Shown here piece after piece: positions 10,041 to 20,878 of a stretch of 64,000 bases of DNA. The position numbers were made by a program, and so were the translations under genes. Each line of letters begins with the position of its first letter. Within the stretch, counting starts at the first letter, position 1. Under the pieces are notes generated by a model. The model was not told the DNA's origin and did not search any database. It saw only the letters and a program-made list of their open reading frames with translations. The stretch spans positions 117,539,895 through 117,603,894 of the forward strand of contig CM077160.1 of the NCBI GenBank assembly GCA_039583875.1, given 5' to 3'. The stretch comes from Platanthera guangdongensis (lineage: Eukaryota > Streptophyta > Magnoliopsida > Asparagales > Orchidaceae).

Positions 10041-11217
10041 TCAATTCCTAATCAATTTCTGGTCTGGTTCTTTGATAACTATGCCTTTGCCAGGTTGGAC
10101 TTGAGCTTTGACAGGAGCTTCAGCAGTGTCAGCAACAGCAGGCTTCTTGCCTTTTAGATCCTTCTTCTTGAGTTCTTCTGCCTTGATCTTCTGCCTCTCA
10201 AAATAATGATATGGCTTAGGGAAGTACTTGCTAGGCTCCACTGCAGTAGGAGGTAGCTTTCCCATCTTAGCCTTCCTTCTGAATTGTACTATTGCTTCCT
10301 GCCTGATCTCATGTTTTCTCCATTCAGCTTAAGAGAACCATTTGTTCCTGTCATGTGTATTGTCCTTGGCAGCTTTCCAGGCAGTTAGAATTATATTCCT
10401 GGAGGTAGGGCTCCATTGTTCAAAATCTGGCTTTGTTCTGCTTGTTCCCTAAACCTCTTTTTAGACAGCCTTGTCTCTTCTTCTTTGTTCATAACCTCTT
10501 GCAGAGCTTCAGAAATAGGTTGAATAACCTTTTCAATATGAACATGGTCCTTGCCCTCAGGTGGGCTATACATATGATGAATATCAGCTTGCACCATATC
10601 AAAATCTGGTGGAGGATATATCACTTTAGCTACCTCTGGTTGCTCTCCTCCAAGATAGGCAGGTTGAATCCAGATTCTGCAACATTATCATCATCACAGA
10701 GTGGAGGATAGCCCAGTGTAGCTCTGATGGAATTAGAAATCCATTTAGCATGGTCAGAGCTAGCTTTGACTAAAACTCTCTCCCCCTTTATGACTTCTCT
10801 GGCCATATGGTCTCTGACATCATCCTTTTGAAACCTTATTTGACTGTCCAAATATCTGATTCCCTCTTTAAAGAATGGTTTAAGCTTTTGCAGTTGGTCA
10901 GAGATAGCTTTCTGGGAGGCTTGGATGGCAGTCTTGACAGCAGAAATTTCTTGTTGAAAGGCTTTGTCAAAATCAGCTTTTGCAGTAGCAGCAGATGTAG
11001 AAGGTTCATCAGCTTTGTTCTTCAATTCTGTGAGTATAGCATTATGTGACTCAGTCAGATTGTCATTCATTCTGATTTGATTTTCCAGCACATATCCTTG
11101 CTTTAATGCTATATCATCTACCTGTGCCTTGATCTTCTCTTGATGTGTTGCCAGATAGACTACTGCATTCCTACCCTTGTGGAAGCAGTCAGTCATTTCC
11201 TTCTTGTTAAGGTTCAT
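10041..11217 (-). pseudogene. D-1 env-like region, C-terminal coiled-coil part
   Basis: Three successive minus-strand frames (11217-10630, 10624-10391, 10265-10041), separated by small frame breaks, form the distal half. The first is a long alpha-helical coiled coil (KADFDKAFQQEISAVKTAIQ, SQKAISDQLQKLKPFFKEGI). The last is Lys-rich with KIKAEELKKKDLKGKKP and a short PKPYHYFERQ motif. It occupies the same place as the KEELNR/YMKLHPE tail of family A but is not recognisably similar to it. No signal peptide or transmembrane segment is visible, so membrane or envelope function is not supported. Confidence 0.6.
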
Positions 11218-11563
11218 CTCAACCTTATGGATTTTATATCTTGGGTCAGGTCAAATGTAAAGCTTTGTGCCCTTCATCTACATAAGCCTCTATGGCTTTC
11301 TTTGTTCATCCATTTTAATCTGCAGTCCAATCAGTAAAGCACTATAATCAACTGTAGGAGCTTGTTGAATTATAGGCTGTGGGGCTATAGATTGTAGAGC
11401 TTTCTTGTAACTCTGACTTCTTCTTTTAAAAACATATAATTTCTTCCCTTTGCCCTAGCACTCTCCTCATCTTCAGAGGCAGAAGTGCTGGCTATCTCAA
11501 CCCTATCCTTTGGGCTTTGAGGCTTTTCTGCTTGCACATCAGGTGCCTTCTCAGTTTCTTGCC

Positions 11564-12091
11564 TTAAGGCTCTTCCAGATCTTTTACTTGCTCCCCCTCA
11601 GCAGCAGCAGTATCTCTTCTATCAGCTTCCTTGTCCATGTCAAAATCAACTTGATCTAGATTGAGAAATAGATCTTCCATGGTGAACTCTGGAGGTGATT
11701 GAGCTGGAGATATTCTGTGCTCTTCAACTACTGGAACAGCAGATGTGTCTTTGATAACAACATCTGGTTCTTGACAAGGCAGCTGAGTTTGGTGAGGAAC
11801 ATCAGACAAATCAGCATCTTCTATAAGATATTCTAAAGTATTTAGGTCAGTGAGTACCTCTTGGATGATGATGGTGGCTTGCTCACTGTCCAGAGTAGAT
11901 GGTTCTTCTACAACTGGTGGCTCCCCCTGGCTTTGATCCCTGTGGATGGGGCTAGCCTGTGGTAGCTCCCCCTGGATCTCAGCTATATCTTGAGCAGCAG
12001 GGGTCTTCTCTGCAGGCTCTTTTTCTTTGTCATCTGGAGTGAAGACAACATGTTCTTCACTCCCAGAACTGCTGGAGGACTCTTGTGTCAC
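11564..12091 (-). pseudogene. D-1 env-like region, acidic middle part
   Basis: Frame of ~175 codons, Ser/Glu/Pro rich and strongly acidic (SSSSSGSEEHVVFTPDDKEK, QGEPPVVEEP, FTMEDLFLNLDQVDFDMDKE), probably disordered. It follows the N-terminal part with a one-base frame change near the KKKRK motif, so it was once continuous with it. CTCCCCCT at 11591, 11921 and 11966 are copies of the purine tract motif (AGGGGGAG on the coding strand), a known Sirevirus habit. The 11218-11563 stretch between this part and the next has no clean frame. Confidence 0.6.
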
Positions 12092-12867
12092 TGGAGCAGT
12101 TTTCTCTTTTTCTTAGGAGGAATCTCCTTCTCAGTAATTGTCTTCTCAGGGGTTGGCATGTCCTTTGACAACACCCTGTCCCATCTGGAAAATATCCTTT
12201 GATCCATCTTCCTCATGTGGTTGATCTTGCTTCCTCCAGCTGTACTCATTACTTCTGGTATGGTACCAGCTAGGTAGAGACTAATTATTCTGCCCAGGTT
12301 GGGCTTCTTCAGACTCTCCTTGATCTTGTCAAACACTATCATTGACCAATCAGTTTTAATAATGAAGATAATTCTTGTCATGATTTCAAACATGTAGGCA
12401 GACACTCTGTCATGCCCTCCAGTCTTGCTGAGTAAGACTTTTCCCACAATTTCAGACATGAACTTTCCTTGGTTATTCATGCCTTTTCTGTTGAATACAG
12501 ATCCTATCTTCATCTTAGGATCAAGACCACACCAGGTTAAAGCTTCCCTGGTCTTTGAAGCAGTAACCTCTTCTTCATCTTGAATTTTGGGTAGCTGGAG
12601 TACCTTCCTCAGACTCTTAGGTGAAATCTTGATCTTAGTTCCATGAACTCTGGATTTGATTCTGAATCCAGATTCATCGACTGCAGCTCCATTAAGGAAT
12701 TCGAGTACTTCCTTCTTCCAAATCTTGGTAGGTTCTGACAGGAGATATTCTAGTCCAGAGTCGGCGACTAGGGTTACTACAGCCTGAATTTCTGCATCGG
12801 CATCGTCGAACGCGCCACGCACTAGCTCATAGCCCTCGTTAACGTTCTCCTCAAGCTTAGGAGCCAT
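12088..12867 (-). pseudogene. D-1 env-like region, N-terminal domain
   Basis: 259-codon frame opening at the ATG 12867 (MAPKLEENVNEGYEL). Residues ~70-220 hold a helical domain with FMSEIVGKVLLSKTGGHD and DWSMIVFDKIKESL. The family A counterpart (57807-58260) has FLAHVMGKVLLGKHTAHD and WAKIMFEMI at the same spacing, so this is the conserved core of the env-like protein. It resembles the 'putative plant transposon protein' domain found in many plant repeats. It ends with a basic PPKKKRK cluster that looks like a nuclear localisation signal, which fits an internal rather than an envelope role (inference). Confidence 0.7.
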
Positions 12868-12897
12868 TAGGGTTTGGAGAATTTGTCTTTAGAAAAG

Positions 12898-13345
12898 AGA
12901 GGTGTCGACACAGTAGTTTTGGTCTCGAAACTTTGAAAGTGTGTCGACAAACAAAGACAGAACCCTATTTATACATGTCTAATTTTGAAGATGAACAGGC
13001 GGGACAACTATCTTAGGATGTGTCGACACTGGCAATAAGTGTCGACACAGACTTATAATGTCTCGACACAAGTTACGTCAACAGATTTTATGTGTCGACA
13101 CATGGTTATGTGTCGACACAACATAACTCGACAGATTGTCGAGACTTTACTTAGTAAATACTAAGTAAAATATAAGTGTCGACACCATATTGGATGTGTC
13201 GACATCTACTTATCATGTGTCGACACTAACATTCTGAAGTGTCGACACCAACATCTGGATGTGTCGACACCTTTTTCCTGAAGTGTCGACACCACTATTC
13301 TGTGTCGACATAGACTTGTCTATGTGTCGACACCTTTTTACTTAG
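12898..13345. repeat. Second GTGTCGACAC array, in the pol-env spacer of D-1
   Basis: About 11 exact GTGTCGACAC and several variants in 450 bp between the pol stop (13366) and the env-like ATG (12867). Same motif as the LTR array but with different spacers, so it is not simply an LTR fragment. The spacer would be the leader of any separate env-like mRNA. Confidence 0.88.
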
Positions 13346-13365
13346 CCAATTTTAATACTGTAAAC

Positions 13366-14268
13366 TTATTCTAAGTTTATCATTCCTAGTTCAATTTTGA
13401 ATCTATTGAACTTAGCTTCTTCTAGGGGCTTAGTAAACATATCAGCTATCTGATTATCTGTATTAACATATTCAAGTAAAATATCTTCTCTTTCTACATG
13501 CTCCCTAAGAAAATGATATTTAATTTCAATATGTTTAGTTCTACTATGAGATACAGGGTTATTAGCTATTGAAATAGCACTTGTAGAATCATAGAAAAGT
13601 GGAGTTCTACTTACCTGAAATCCATAGTCCTCTAGCTGATGTTGAATCCACAGAAGTTGAGCACAACAACTTCCTGCAGCCACATATTCTGACTCTGCTA
13701 TGGAGATAGCCACACTGGTTTGCTTCTTGCTACTCCATGAAATTAGTCTCCCACCTAGGAATTGACAGGATCCAGTAATGCTCTTTCTATCCTCTTTGCA
13801 TCCTGCAAAGTCTGCATCTGAATAACCTGTTAGATCAAAATCTCCATTCCTAGGGTACCAGAGGCCTAGATAGGGAGTGCCCTTTAGATATCTCAATATT
13901 CTTTTGACTGCTGTCAAATGAGACTCTTTAGGGCAGGCTTGATACCTGGCACAAACACATGTAGCATACATGATGTCAGGTCTACTAGCAGTCAAGTATA
14001 ATAGGGAGCCAACTATCCCTCTATACAAGGTTTCATCTACAGGTTTCCCTGCATCATCCTTGCTAAGAGACATACTTGACCCCATAGGAGTCTTCATGGT
14101 ACTGGATGAATCCATACCATACTTCCTTATGAGTTCTAGGGTAAACTTAGACTGACATATGGATAAACCATTTTCAGTCTGTTTAACTTGGAGACCCAAG
14201 AAAAACTTCAGCTCTCTCATACTACTCATTTCAACTGACCTTGCATAAGTTTTGCAAACTTTTTGCAA
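13366..14268 (-). pseudogene. D-1 pol: end of RT and RNase H
   Basis: A 300-codon open frame: [14 protein letters not shown] (RT thumb/connection), GSLLYLTASRPDIMYA, ESHLTAVKRILRYLKGT, then RNase H with GYSDADFAGCKEDRKS, SWSSKKQTSVAISIAESEY and a YDSTSAISIANNPVSHSRTK block, ending with DMFTKPLEE and a stop at 13366. RNase H degrades the RNA strand during reverse transcription; the D-E-D acidic residues appear present (SDAD, ESEY, YDST). It is the best preserved D-1 segment and serves as reference for stops in A-3. A frameshift near 14240 separates it from the RT palm. Confidence 0.85.
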
Positions 14269-15040
14269 AGGCTGCTTTCAGTAGACCCAAATATAATGTC
14301 ATCTACATATATTTGGACTAGTATAACTTTGCCTCTAGATTCCCTAAGGAATAGAGTCTTATCTATTTTCCCCCTTGAGAACTTGTTCTCAATGAGGAAA
14401 CTAGATAGGGTTTCATACCAAGCCCTAGGGGCTTGCTTTAACCCATATAAAGCTTTCCTAAGTCTATAGACATGATGAGGTAGAGTTGGATCAACAAACC
14501 CTGAAGGCTGCTCCACATAGACTTCTTCTTTCAAATTACCATTTAGGAATGCTGACTTGACATCCATTTGGTATACCTTGAAACCTTGATAGGTTGTATA
14601 GGCCAAGAACATTCTTATGGCTTCCAGTCTGGCTACTGGAGCAAAGGTTTGATCAAAGTCAATACCTTCTTCTTGCCTATATCCTTTAGCAACCAGTCTA
14701 GCCTTATTCTTAATGATGACCCTTATTCATCCATCTTATTCCTGTAGGTCCACTTGACTCCTATTACATTGTGATCTTTAGGTTTAGGAACTAATTCCCA
14801 GACCTTGCACCTCTTGAACTGATTAAACTCTTCTTGCATTGCTTCAGTCCATTGTGGATCTTGTATTGCTTCTTCAAACTTCTTAGGTTCAACTTGTGAC
14901 AGAAAACTGGAATAGATTGCAGCATTCTGATTTCTGCTCCTAGTTTGAACTCCTTGTCTTGGATCTCCAATAATCAGCTCTACTGGATGATCTCTAAGAT
15001 GCCTGTGGGCTGGAGGCATCCTTACTTCTGGTTGAACCAC
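14226..15040 (-). pseudogene. D-1 pol: reverse transcriptase
   Basis: Frames 15040-14723 and 14612-14226 hold the copia RT: WTEAMQEEFNQFKRCKVWEL and [19 protein letters not shown], then [33 protein letters not shown] and the catalytic YVDD ([16 protein letters not shown]). A frameshift near 14722 interrupts the segment with the conserved [11 protein letters not shown] and FAPVARLE blocks, which remain readable in the other frame. RT copies element RNA into cDNA; here it is split and inactive. Confidence 0.85.
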
Positions 15041-15124
15041 TTCAGCATCTGCATCATGCTGTACTCCTTATATTTCTTCAGCAATAGGCACATGTAGTTC
15101 TCCCCCTGGACAACAGCTACTGTC

Positions 15125-16126
15125 TTATACTTGCTGTCTTGCAGCAGGCACCTCTTCTATAGTAAGCTTGTCCATTTTCTTTGTCAAACCTGTGGGGCTA
15201 CATACACTACTAGACAACTCATTATTAATAAGTTTTGTCTCATCAAAAACTACATGCACTGATTCTTCTACAACTTGTGTAGTCAAGTTGTAGACTCTAT
15301 AAGCCTTACTATTGTTGTTGTACCCAACAAAAATTCCCTCTTGGGACTTGGCAGCAAACTTAGTTAAGTAAGACTTTTCATTGTTAAGTATGAAGCATTT
15401 GCAACCAAAGATCCTAAAATAGGATAGGTTTGGTTTCCTGCCTTTCACAACTTCATAGGGGGTCTTGTTAAGCCTTTTAGTGATGGTAGCCCTATTTATA
15501 ACATGGCATGCAGTGTTAACTGCTTCAGCCCAGAAATACTTTGGCAGAGATGTATCACTAAGTAGGGTCCTACCAGCCTCTATCAAGGTTCTATTCTTCC
15601 TCTCAGCAATGCCATTTTGCTGAGGTGTTCTAGGTGAAGAGAATTCTTGAAATATCCCAAAGTCTTCACACAGTTTTGTCATGCTATCAGACTGAAATTC
15701 AGTACCATGATCACTTCTAATTTTGACCACTGTACTATTTAGTTCATTCTGAATTTGCTTGACAAAGCTATAGAATACACTAGGTGTTTCAGATTTCTGT
15801 CTTAAGAAGAACACCCAGGAAAACCTTGAGTAGTCATCTACAACTACAAAGGTATAGACCTTCCTACCTAAGCTGTGAACTGGCATTGGACCAAAGAGAT
15901 CCATATGCAAAAGGTATAAATACCTCACAGCATCTTTGTTTTCAATGCTTCTAAAGGTGGATTTAGTCTGCTTGCCCTTTTGACAAGCTGAGCAAATACC
16001 ATCTTTAACACACTTAACTTGAGGACCATTCCTCACCAACTCTTTGCTAAATAGTTTGCTAATAGTCTTGTAGTTAAGATGGGCAAGCCTCTTGTGCCAT
16101 TTGACACAATGAGAAAACTGTCTCAT
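15125..16126 (-). pseudogene. D-1 pol: integrase
   Basis: A 333-codon frame with the zinc-binding HHCC module (KWHKRLAHLNYKT ... ICSACQKGKQTK), catalytic core Asp in LLHMDLFGP, second Asp in [10 protein letters not shown], and Glu in RTPQQNGIAERKNRTLIE, spaced as in copia DDE integrases. The C-terminal FGCKCFILNNEK and EGIFVGYNNNSKAYRVYN blocks are intact. It ends at a TAA (15125-15127); another stop follows near 15070 before RT begins. CTCCCCCT (15100-15107) in this linker is another purine-tract copy on the coding strand. Confidence 0.85.
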
Positions 16127-16531
16127 CAGCTACAAGATAAACTGGAGAACCATTGTTCTCAACCATAATGTCTAGGCAGTAGACATTCCTCTTCCTATAA
16201 CCAGTCAAAATGATCTCTTGATCACTTGACCTCTTGATATGACAACCATTTTTAACAAATGAGATGTCATATCCTACATCACTTAATTGACTTATACTTA
16301 TTAGGTTGTGTTTCAACCCTTTAACATAAGCACTTGAGTAATGGTAACTAAGTTTGTAGAAATGTTACCAAATCCTTTGATGATTCCTTTTTCAGAACCA
16401 CCAAAGGTTACTTTTGGACCATCTTTTACTGGAATATAGTCCTTTAGTAATCTTCTTGTTCCAGTCATATGTCTGGAACATCCACTGTCCAAGTACCATG
16501 TAGGGGTATGGCCACTTGGACTTACCTGCAA
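16074..16531 (-). pseudogene. D-1 pol: protease and pre-integrase segment
   Basis: WYLDSGCSRHMTGTRR gives the aspartic protease active site (DSG). A one-base frame break near 16314 splits the following KHNLISISQLSDVGYDI pre-integrase block. Protease would process Gag-Pol. The frame opens right after the gag stop and a splice-acceptor-like TTTTGCAG (16527 side). The end overlaps the integrase frame because of a further shift near 16100. Confidence 0.8.
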
Positions 16532-16540
16532 AACAGATTA
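16521..16540 (-). promoter_or_regulatory. Gag-pol boundary: stop codon followed by TTTTGCAG/GTAAGT
   Basis: On the minus strand the gag stop TAA (16540-16538) is followed by TCTGTTTTGCAG and then GTAAGTCC, so an acceptor-like and a donor-like consensus meet at 16527/16526, where pol begins in frame. Related sequence stands at the same place in A-3 (54017-54032), C-1 (26996-27006) and, weaker, C-3. Conservation across families suggests a role in Pol expression, by splicing or stop read-through (inference). Confidence 0.45.
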
Positions 16541-17435
16541 ATGAACCTTAGAACCCAAAGAATTCTTGGGTCCTTGGTACTTGTTAGTCTGTAACTTGAC
16601 AAAACTACCTACTGGCTTTCCACCAGGTAGCTTGCTACTCACTTTGCACTGGCATTGTGCCAACAGTCCACTGCAAAATGGCCAATCTTGCCACAGCACC
16701 AGTATTCAAACTTGTTGTACCTTTGCTTAGGTACAGCCTTTGCTGTCTTATATATAGCAGATTTGTTGAATGCTGGGGCTTTGCCCTTGGACTTGGACTT
16801 GGACTGCGCAGTCCTTGCAGGTCAATAAAGCCCAGTCCAGCCTTCCCTTTATGATGAACAAAATCATCAATTAAAGGTAACACTGACTTAGGTTAGAAAA
16901 CCTAGGAACTTATCATTTAGTTCATAGTTACTGAACTCTCTTCCATAAGACATGAGTTCATTAACTATTCTGTAGAACTTCTTGTAGCACTCAGTTATGC
17001 TATCACCTTTACCTTGTCTAAAGCTCTCATACTCCTTATTTAGCAAGGATTTCTATCTTGCCTAACTTCTTCAGATCCTTCCATATATACTATAAGAGTG
17101 TCCCACATCTCTTTAGCTGTCTTGCAGTGTATATGATTCTGAAAAGTTGCATCATCAATGGCACTCACTATTATGTTCTGTGCCCTCTTGTCCATTGTGG
17201 CTAGGACAATCTCATCCTTTGTCATCTCAGAGAAATCCTTTGGAGTTCTCTGATTTGCATCCAACACTGAAATCATCATTGGCACATAACTCCCTTCCTT
17301 TACTGTGATGTAGATTCTATGGTCAGAGGCTTCCATAAATAGCCTTACACTTTCTTTCCAGATCCCAAAGATCTCTTTTCTGCATATGGGTAATTTCATG
17401 GAACCCAATTCCTTGTGATTCTCTAAAGAACCCAT
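16538..17435 (-). pseudogene. D-1 gag, internally deleted
   Basis: Starts MGSLENHKELGSMKLPICRK at 17435 and continues with the Sirevirus gag N-terminus (FGIWKESVRLFMEA, TAKEMWDTLIVYMEG). A one-base deletion near 17045 shifts the frame, then homology runs on to NELMSYGREFSNYELNDKFL. It jumps (near 16890) to the far C-terminal SVLPLIDDF region that in C-3 lies ~1.2 kb further on. The mid-gag zinc knuckle is lost with that deletion; the terminal knuckle survives as YWCCGKIGHFAVDCWH with its first Cys changed to Tyr. Without functional Gag the copy could move only by complementation. Confidence 0.8.
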
Positions 17436-17525
17436 GTTTCTTGATTTCTTGAAACTGTGTTTTGTCTTACACTGAATCTGCCAAACATGATCTCCTCAGA
17501 CTGTTAGTCCTTTTTGAGCAACCTC

Positions 17526-17537
17526 GCTTTGATACCA
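17526..17537 (-). other. Primer-binding site of D-1
   Basis: TGGTATCAAAGC on the minus strand, two bases after the 5' LTR. Matches the initiator-Met tRNA 3'-end complement used by most plant copia elements (TGGTATCAGAGC) with one G-to-A change. Confidence 0.85.
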
Positions 17538-17539
17538 CT

Positions 17540-19593
17540 TGAAAGATAAGGTACCTAAACACCTAGAGGGGGGGGGGGGTGAATAGGTGACCTAATCCTT
17601 TTTAAATTCTAATGGCAGCAATCAGTTATATCACAGAAAACTTAAGTAGTTTATCACAGCAAACACAACAATAATCACAGCACACCACAGCACAACATAC
17701 ACAGTGATTTATAGTGGTTCCCCAAGATATGGGTACATCCACTTTCCCCCTTCGCCTATCTAGCATTGTACTAGATTCGGCCAAACTCCTCCACTGTCTC
17801 AGAACCCAAATTGGTTCCTACACCTCAGGCCTAAAGCCTTACAACTCAGCTTTATCCCAAAGCCTACACTCAGCCAATCAAGGCCTACACTCAGCCAATC
17901 CAAGGCCTACACTCAGCCAACAAGGCCTACACTCAGAGATCTCAATCTCCTACACTCAGGCTCACAAGCCCTACCCTCAGCCTTTATAATTATAGGCTTA
18001 CAATGCACTCAGATCAAAGGATCCTACAAGTTAAAATGTATTACAAATAATAACTCTACAACTCAGAAAGATAAGAGGGGAGTTGAGAGATTCTTGATGA
18101 GTTCTTGGAAGAACTCAGCTGGATCCAATCTGACTTAGCTTTCTTCAAAGCTTCTTGAGTAGAACTTAATAAGACTGAATCCTCCTGCAGTAGTTCGTTG
18201 ACCTCTGCTACTTAAGATCCAGAATTGAATCTGAATCCTTCTTCTCAGCCAAGTTCCAGAGGCTGATTTCTTGGAAGGAGCCCTCTCTCTCCAACTTCTT
18301 AGATCTGCACTTGGACTGCAAGATCTTCTTGTGTTGATACTCTTTGGTACCACTTTAATAAATTGTTCTTCAACTGATTCACAATCTGAATTACTAACAA
18401 CCTTTTTCTTCTTATTTCTGTAAACTGTATGTGCCTATTTATAGGTCTTCTTCATGGTAACCAGCTGGTCCGGTTCATAACTGACTTCTGACATCTCTGA
18501 CAGTTGCTGTAGACCGGCTGGAACGGCAGCTGTCAAGTCATCCAGTCATTTCTTGAAAATCTCTAACTGTCTGTAAGTGTCGAGACTTTCTGTCTTTAAG
18601 TGTCGACACTTATAGTCCAAGTGTCGACACATGTTGTGTAAGTGTCGACACAAGTCTACAAGGTGTCGACACAACTCCTTGTATGTCTCGACACAGATTC
18701 TTCTGCATGTGTCGACACTAAAATTGAGTGTCGACACAAGTACTTGTTCTTCTAGCTTTTGCTGAATTCTTCTAAGTGTCGACACATCTCCTTTATGTCG
18801 ACACATCTTCTTGTGTTGAATCTGTCAAGTGTCGACACTGCTTCTTGGTGTCGACACATAGTCTTCAATGTCGATACTTGTTGAGTGTCGACACAGCTCC
18901 TTGTGTCGACACACCTTCTTGTTGTTGAGACTTCAGCTGAGTGTCGACACATTCCCTTAGTGTCGACACTTGTACTTAGAATAATTCTGTTGATCCTTCT
19001 GATCTTTGCTAAGTATCGACACAGCTCCTTGTATCGACACTTTCTTAAAGTGTAGAGTCTTCTGGTTGTGTGTCGACACATTGTGCTGGGTGTCGACACA
19101 TACTTCATGTGTTGACTCTTCTGGTTGTGTGTCGACACATTGTGCTGGGTGTCGACACATACTTCAAGTGTTGACTCTTTCTGTTGAGTGTCGACACATT
19201 GTTCTGAGTGTCGACACTTTAACTTAGTCTCTGCAGACTTTTGCTGAGTGTCAACACAGCTCCAAGTGTCGACACTTACTGGTGTAGACACAGCTTCACT
19301 GGGTGTCGACACAGCTCCTTGTGTCGACACATTCTGTCTGCACTTTTCTTCACTGAGTGTTGACAAAGTTCCATGTGTCGACACTGCTTGTCTGGGTGTC
19401 GACACAAGCTTTCTTAAGTGTCGACACTTTCCTTCTGGGTGTCGACACATGGACTTAGAAACTTTTTGCTTCAGTCCAGTGATTTCTTAACCTGCACAAG
19501 TAAACTCAACATACATCAAATACATTATGATGTATATCATTGAGTTGGGTGAGGCTTCTTCAAATCAGGTACATTTGAACAATGTACCCAACA
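17540..19593 (-). mobile_element. 5' LTR of D-1
   Basis: Starts TGTTGGGTACATTG at 19593 and ends ATCTTTCA at 17540 (minus strand), perfect TG...CA ends. TATA-like CTATAAATAGGC at 18434-18445. The palindrome array spans about 18576-19452. Compared with the 3' LTR it lacks one repeat unit near 18860 and has a different unit arrangement near 19100. Confidence 0.9.
18576..19452. repeat. GTGTCGACAC palindrome array (5' LTR of D-1)
   Basis: Same array as in the 3' LTR, about 25 exact copies. Variants such as GTGTTGACAC, GTGTCAACAC and ATGTCGACAC are mostly single C-to-T or G-to-A changes, many at the central CpG, consistent with deamination of methylated CpG. The long minus-strand frame through 18752-19450 is a by-product. 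Confidence 0.88.
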
Positions 19594-19598
19594 GCAGC
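19594..19598. repeat. Target-site duplication GCAGC (right copy) of D-1
   Basis: Follows the CCAACA end of the 5' LTR and matches 7705-7709. Confidence 0.9.
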
Positions 19599-20878
19599 AT
19601 AGACAAAAATGACGTCAAGTCGCCCGGTTTCATCGCGATTTCCGGTACACCTGCAGAAGAGAAACCGCAGTCAGGTTCAGTCGGATTGTTGCGAGGTTAT
19701 AGTAAGGAAATCGGTAGGATAAGACCGCCGGTTTGATGTTTATCTCCTCTAGAGGCCGCGGTATGGATTTTAATCACTGGCCGCCGGAGCCGTTCAGGAT
19801 CTATCCTCTTTAGCTTTTCTTTCCATAGCCGCTCGGCTTCCTTCGCTCGGCTTTTCAGTTGAGCCGTGGTCAGGAAAAAGCTGGCCGGCGGATTTAATAT
19901 TATATTGTCCCCCTTCTTCCTTGACCGCGACTTGTAGAATTTAATAATTCGCCTAACGTCCCGGTGTTTACCTTGCAGCAATGGAAGTGTGGTCGCCACC
20001 GGCTTCTCGGCGATCAATTTCTTCATCTCCTCCATCTTCTCGCGAAGCTTCAGTTTCTCGGCTCCTTCAGAAGCCGCGGAAGCCGGTTCGCCAGGCTTCT
20101 CCCCAATAACCTGGATATCGGGGCGGTCAACCTCCTAAGAGGCCGCTGGTGTCGACAATAGCGCGTCATGCTGTTGGAGGGTCTCCATGCCCTTCAGGAG
20201 CTCACTAAGCGACTCGCTAACCGCGGGTGTACTCTCCAGTTCGCTCGCTTATAATCTGGTGTGGGCGGGTTCTCGGGTACCTCCTTCTCGTACGGCCTGT
20301 GTTGAAGACTGTCCGCGCCGGTCTTTTCGGAAATATTCCGGTTTCTGGCATGCAACTTCCTCATCTTCCTCTTCATCCTTTCTTCAAGGGTTTCGCGCCT
20401 TTCCTTCTGCCGTTTTAAGGAACCGAACACCTTTTCAGTCCGCTTGCGCTGTTCGCCCAAAAATCTGTTCGGTCTCCAGCGCCTTCTTCGGCTCGTTGTC
20501 ATCCACAAAGATTACATCGACCTTGTCCTGCAATTCGGATGGTTTCCGGATTCAACACTTTTCTCCTCCGTCCCACCGATTTTTAGGAGTGGTTCTCCTG
20601 ATGGAGAGAAAGTCAGGTCGAAGGATTTGGCAATTCCAGTTTGTGGTGGAGCAGTCTTCGAAACCGCTTTGGGATCAACTGCGGCTTGCGATGATCCGCC
20701 GACGGTCTCTGTCGGCCTCTTTTCAGGTCCAGAAGCCGCTGAAGTCTCCGGCTTCCCAATCTTCTTGGCAGGCTGACGGGCAGAATCATCCGATTGGTCG
20801 ATAGTCTCCTCCTTTCCTTCCCTACCCCCGGTGTTCGAACGTTAGCTGGTGGTGCCCGACTACCTGTCCGTTTTCGTG
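19599..20878 (-). pseudogene. Gene B, 5' part (split from 7075-7709 by D-1)
   Basis: Minus-strand coding trace from about 20815 with several frame changes: Ser/Pro-rich start (around 20800-20530), then GEQRKRTEKVFGSLKRQKER with a basic RMKRKMRKLHARNRN segment. SESLSELLKGMETLQQHDAL follows, then an in-frame TAG near 20134, then EKLKLREKMEEMKKLIAEKP and KHRDVRRIIKFYKSRSRKK with LKSRAKEAERLWKEKLKRID. The last segment reaches 19697. Composition matches gene A. No known domain recognised; basic and helical, possibly nucleic-acid binding (inference). The right limit, where family A sequence begins, is about 20878. Confidence 0.5.

Larger units (their letters stand above)
7710..19593 (-). mobile_element. 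D-1: full-length Sirevirus-type Ty1-copia retrotransposon
   Basis: An 11.9-kb element on the minus strand with both LTRs (5' LTR 17540-19593, 3' LTR 7710-9753), primer-binding site, gag, PR-IN-RT-RNaseH, env-like region, purine tract and GCAGC duplications. Order and env-like region place it with Sireviruses (established lineage knowledge). It cannot be autonomous: gag has an internal deletion and a frameshift, and pol has stops and several frameshifts. It sits inside gene B. The two LTRs are very similar but differ by substitutions and by gain or loss of array units, so insertion is fairly recent but not new. Confidence 0.92.

Noticed and set aside
10041..12867. True viral envelope gene
   Set aside because: No signal peptide, transmembrane helix or fusion-like hydrophobic stretch; acidic, coiled-coil and basic nuclear-type parts instead. 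Kept as 'env-like' by position only.
18752..19450. 232-codon minus-strand open frame rich in Cys-Arg-His-Ser-Thr
   Set aside because: It is the GTGTCGACAC array read in one phase. The palindrome has no stop codons, peptide is periodic, and similar frames occur in other phases and in the other LTR.
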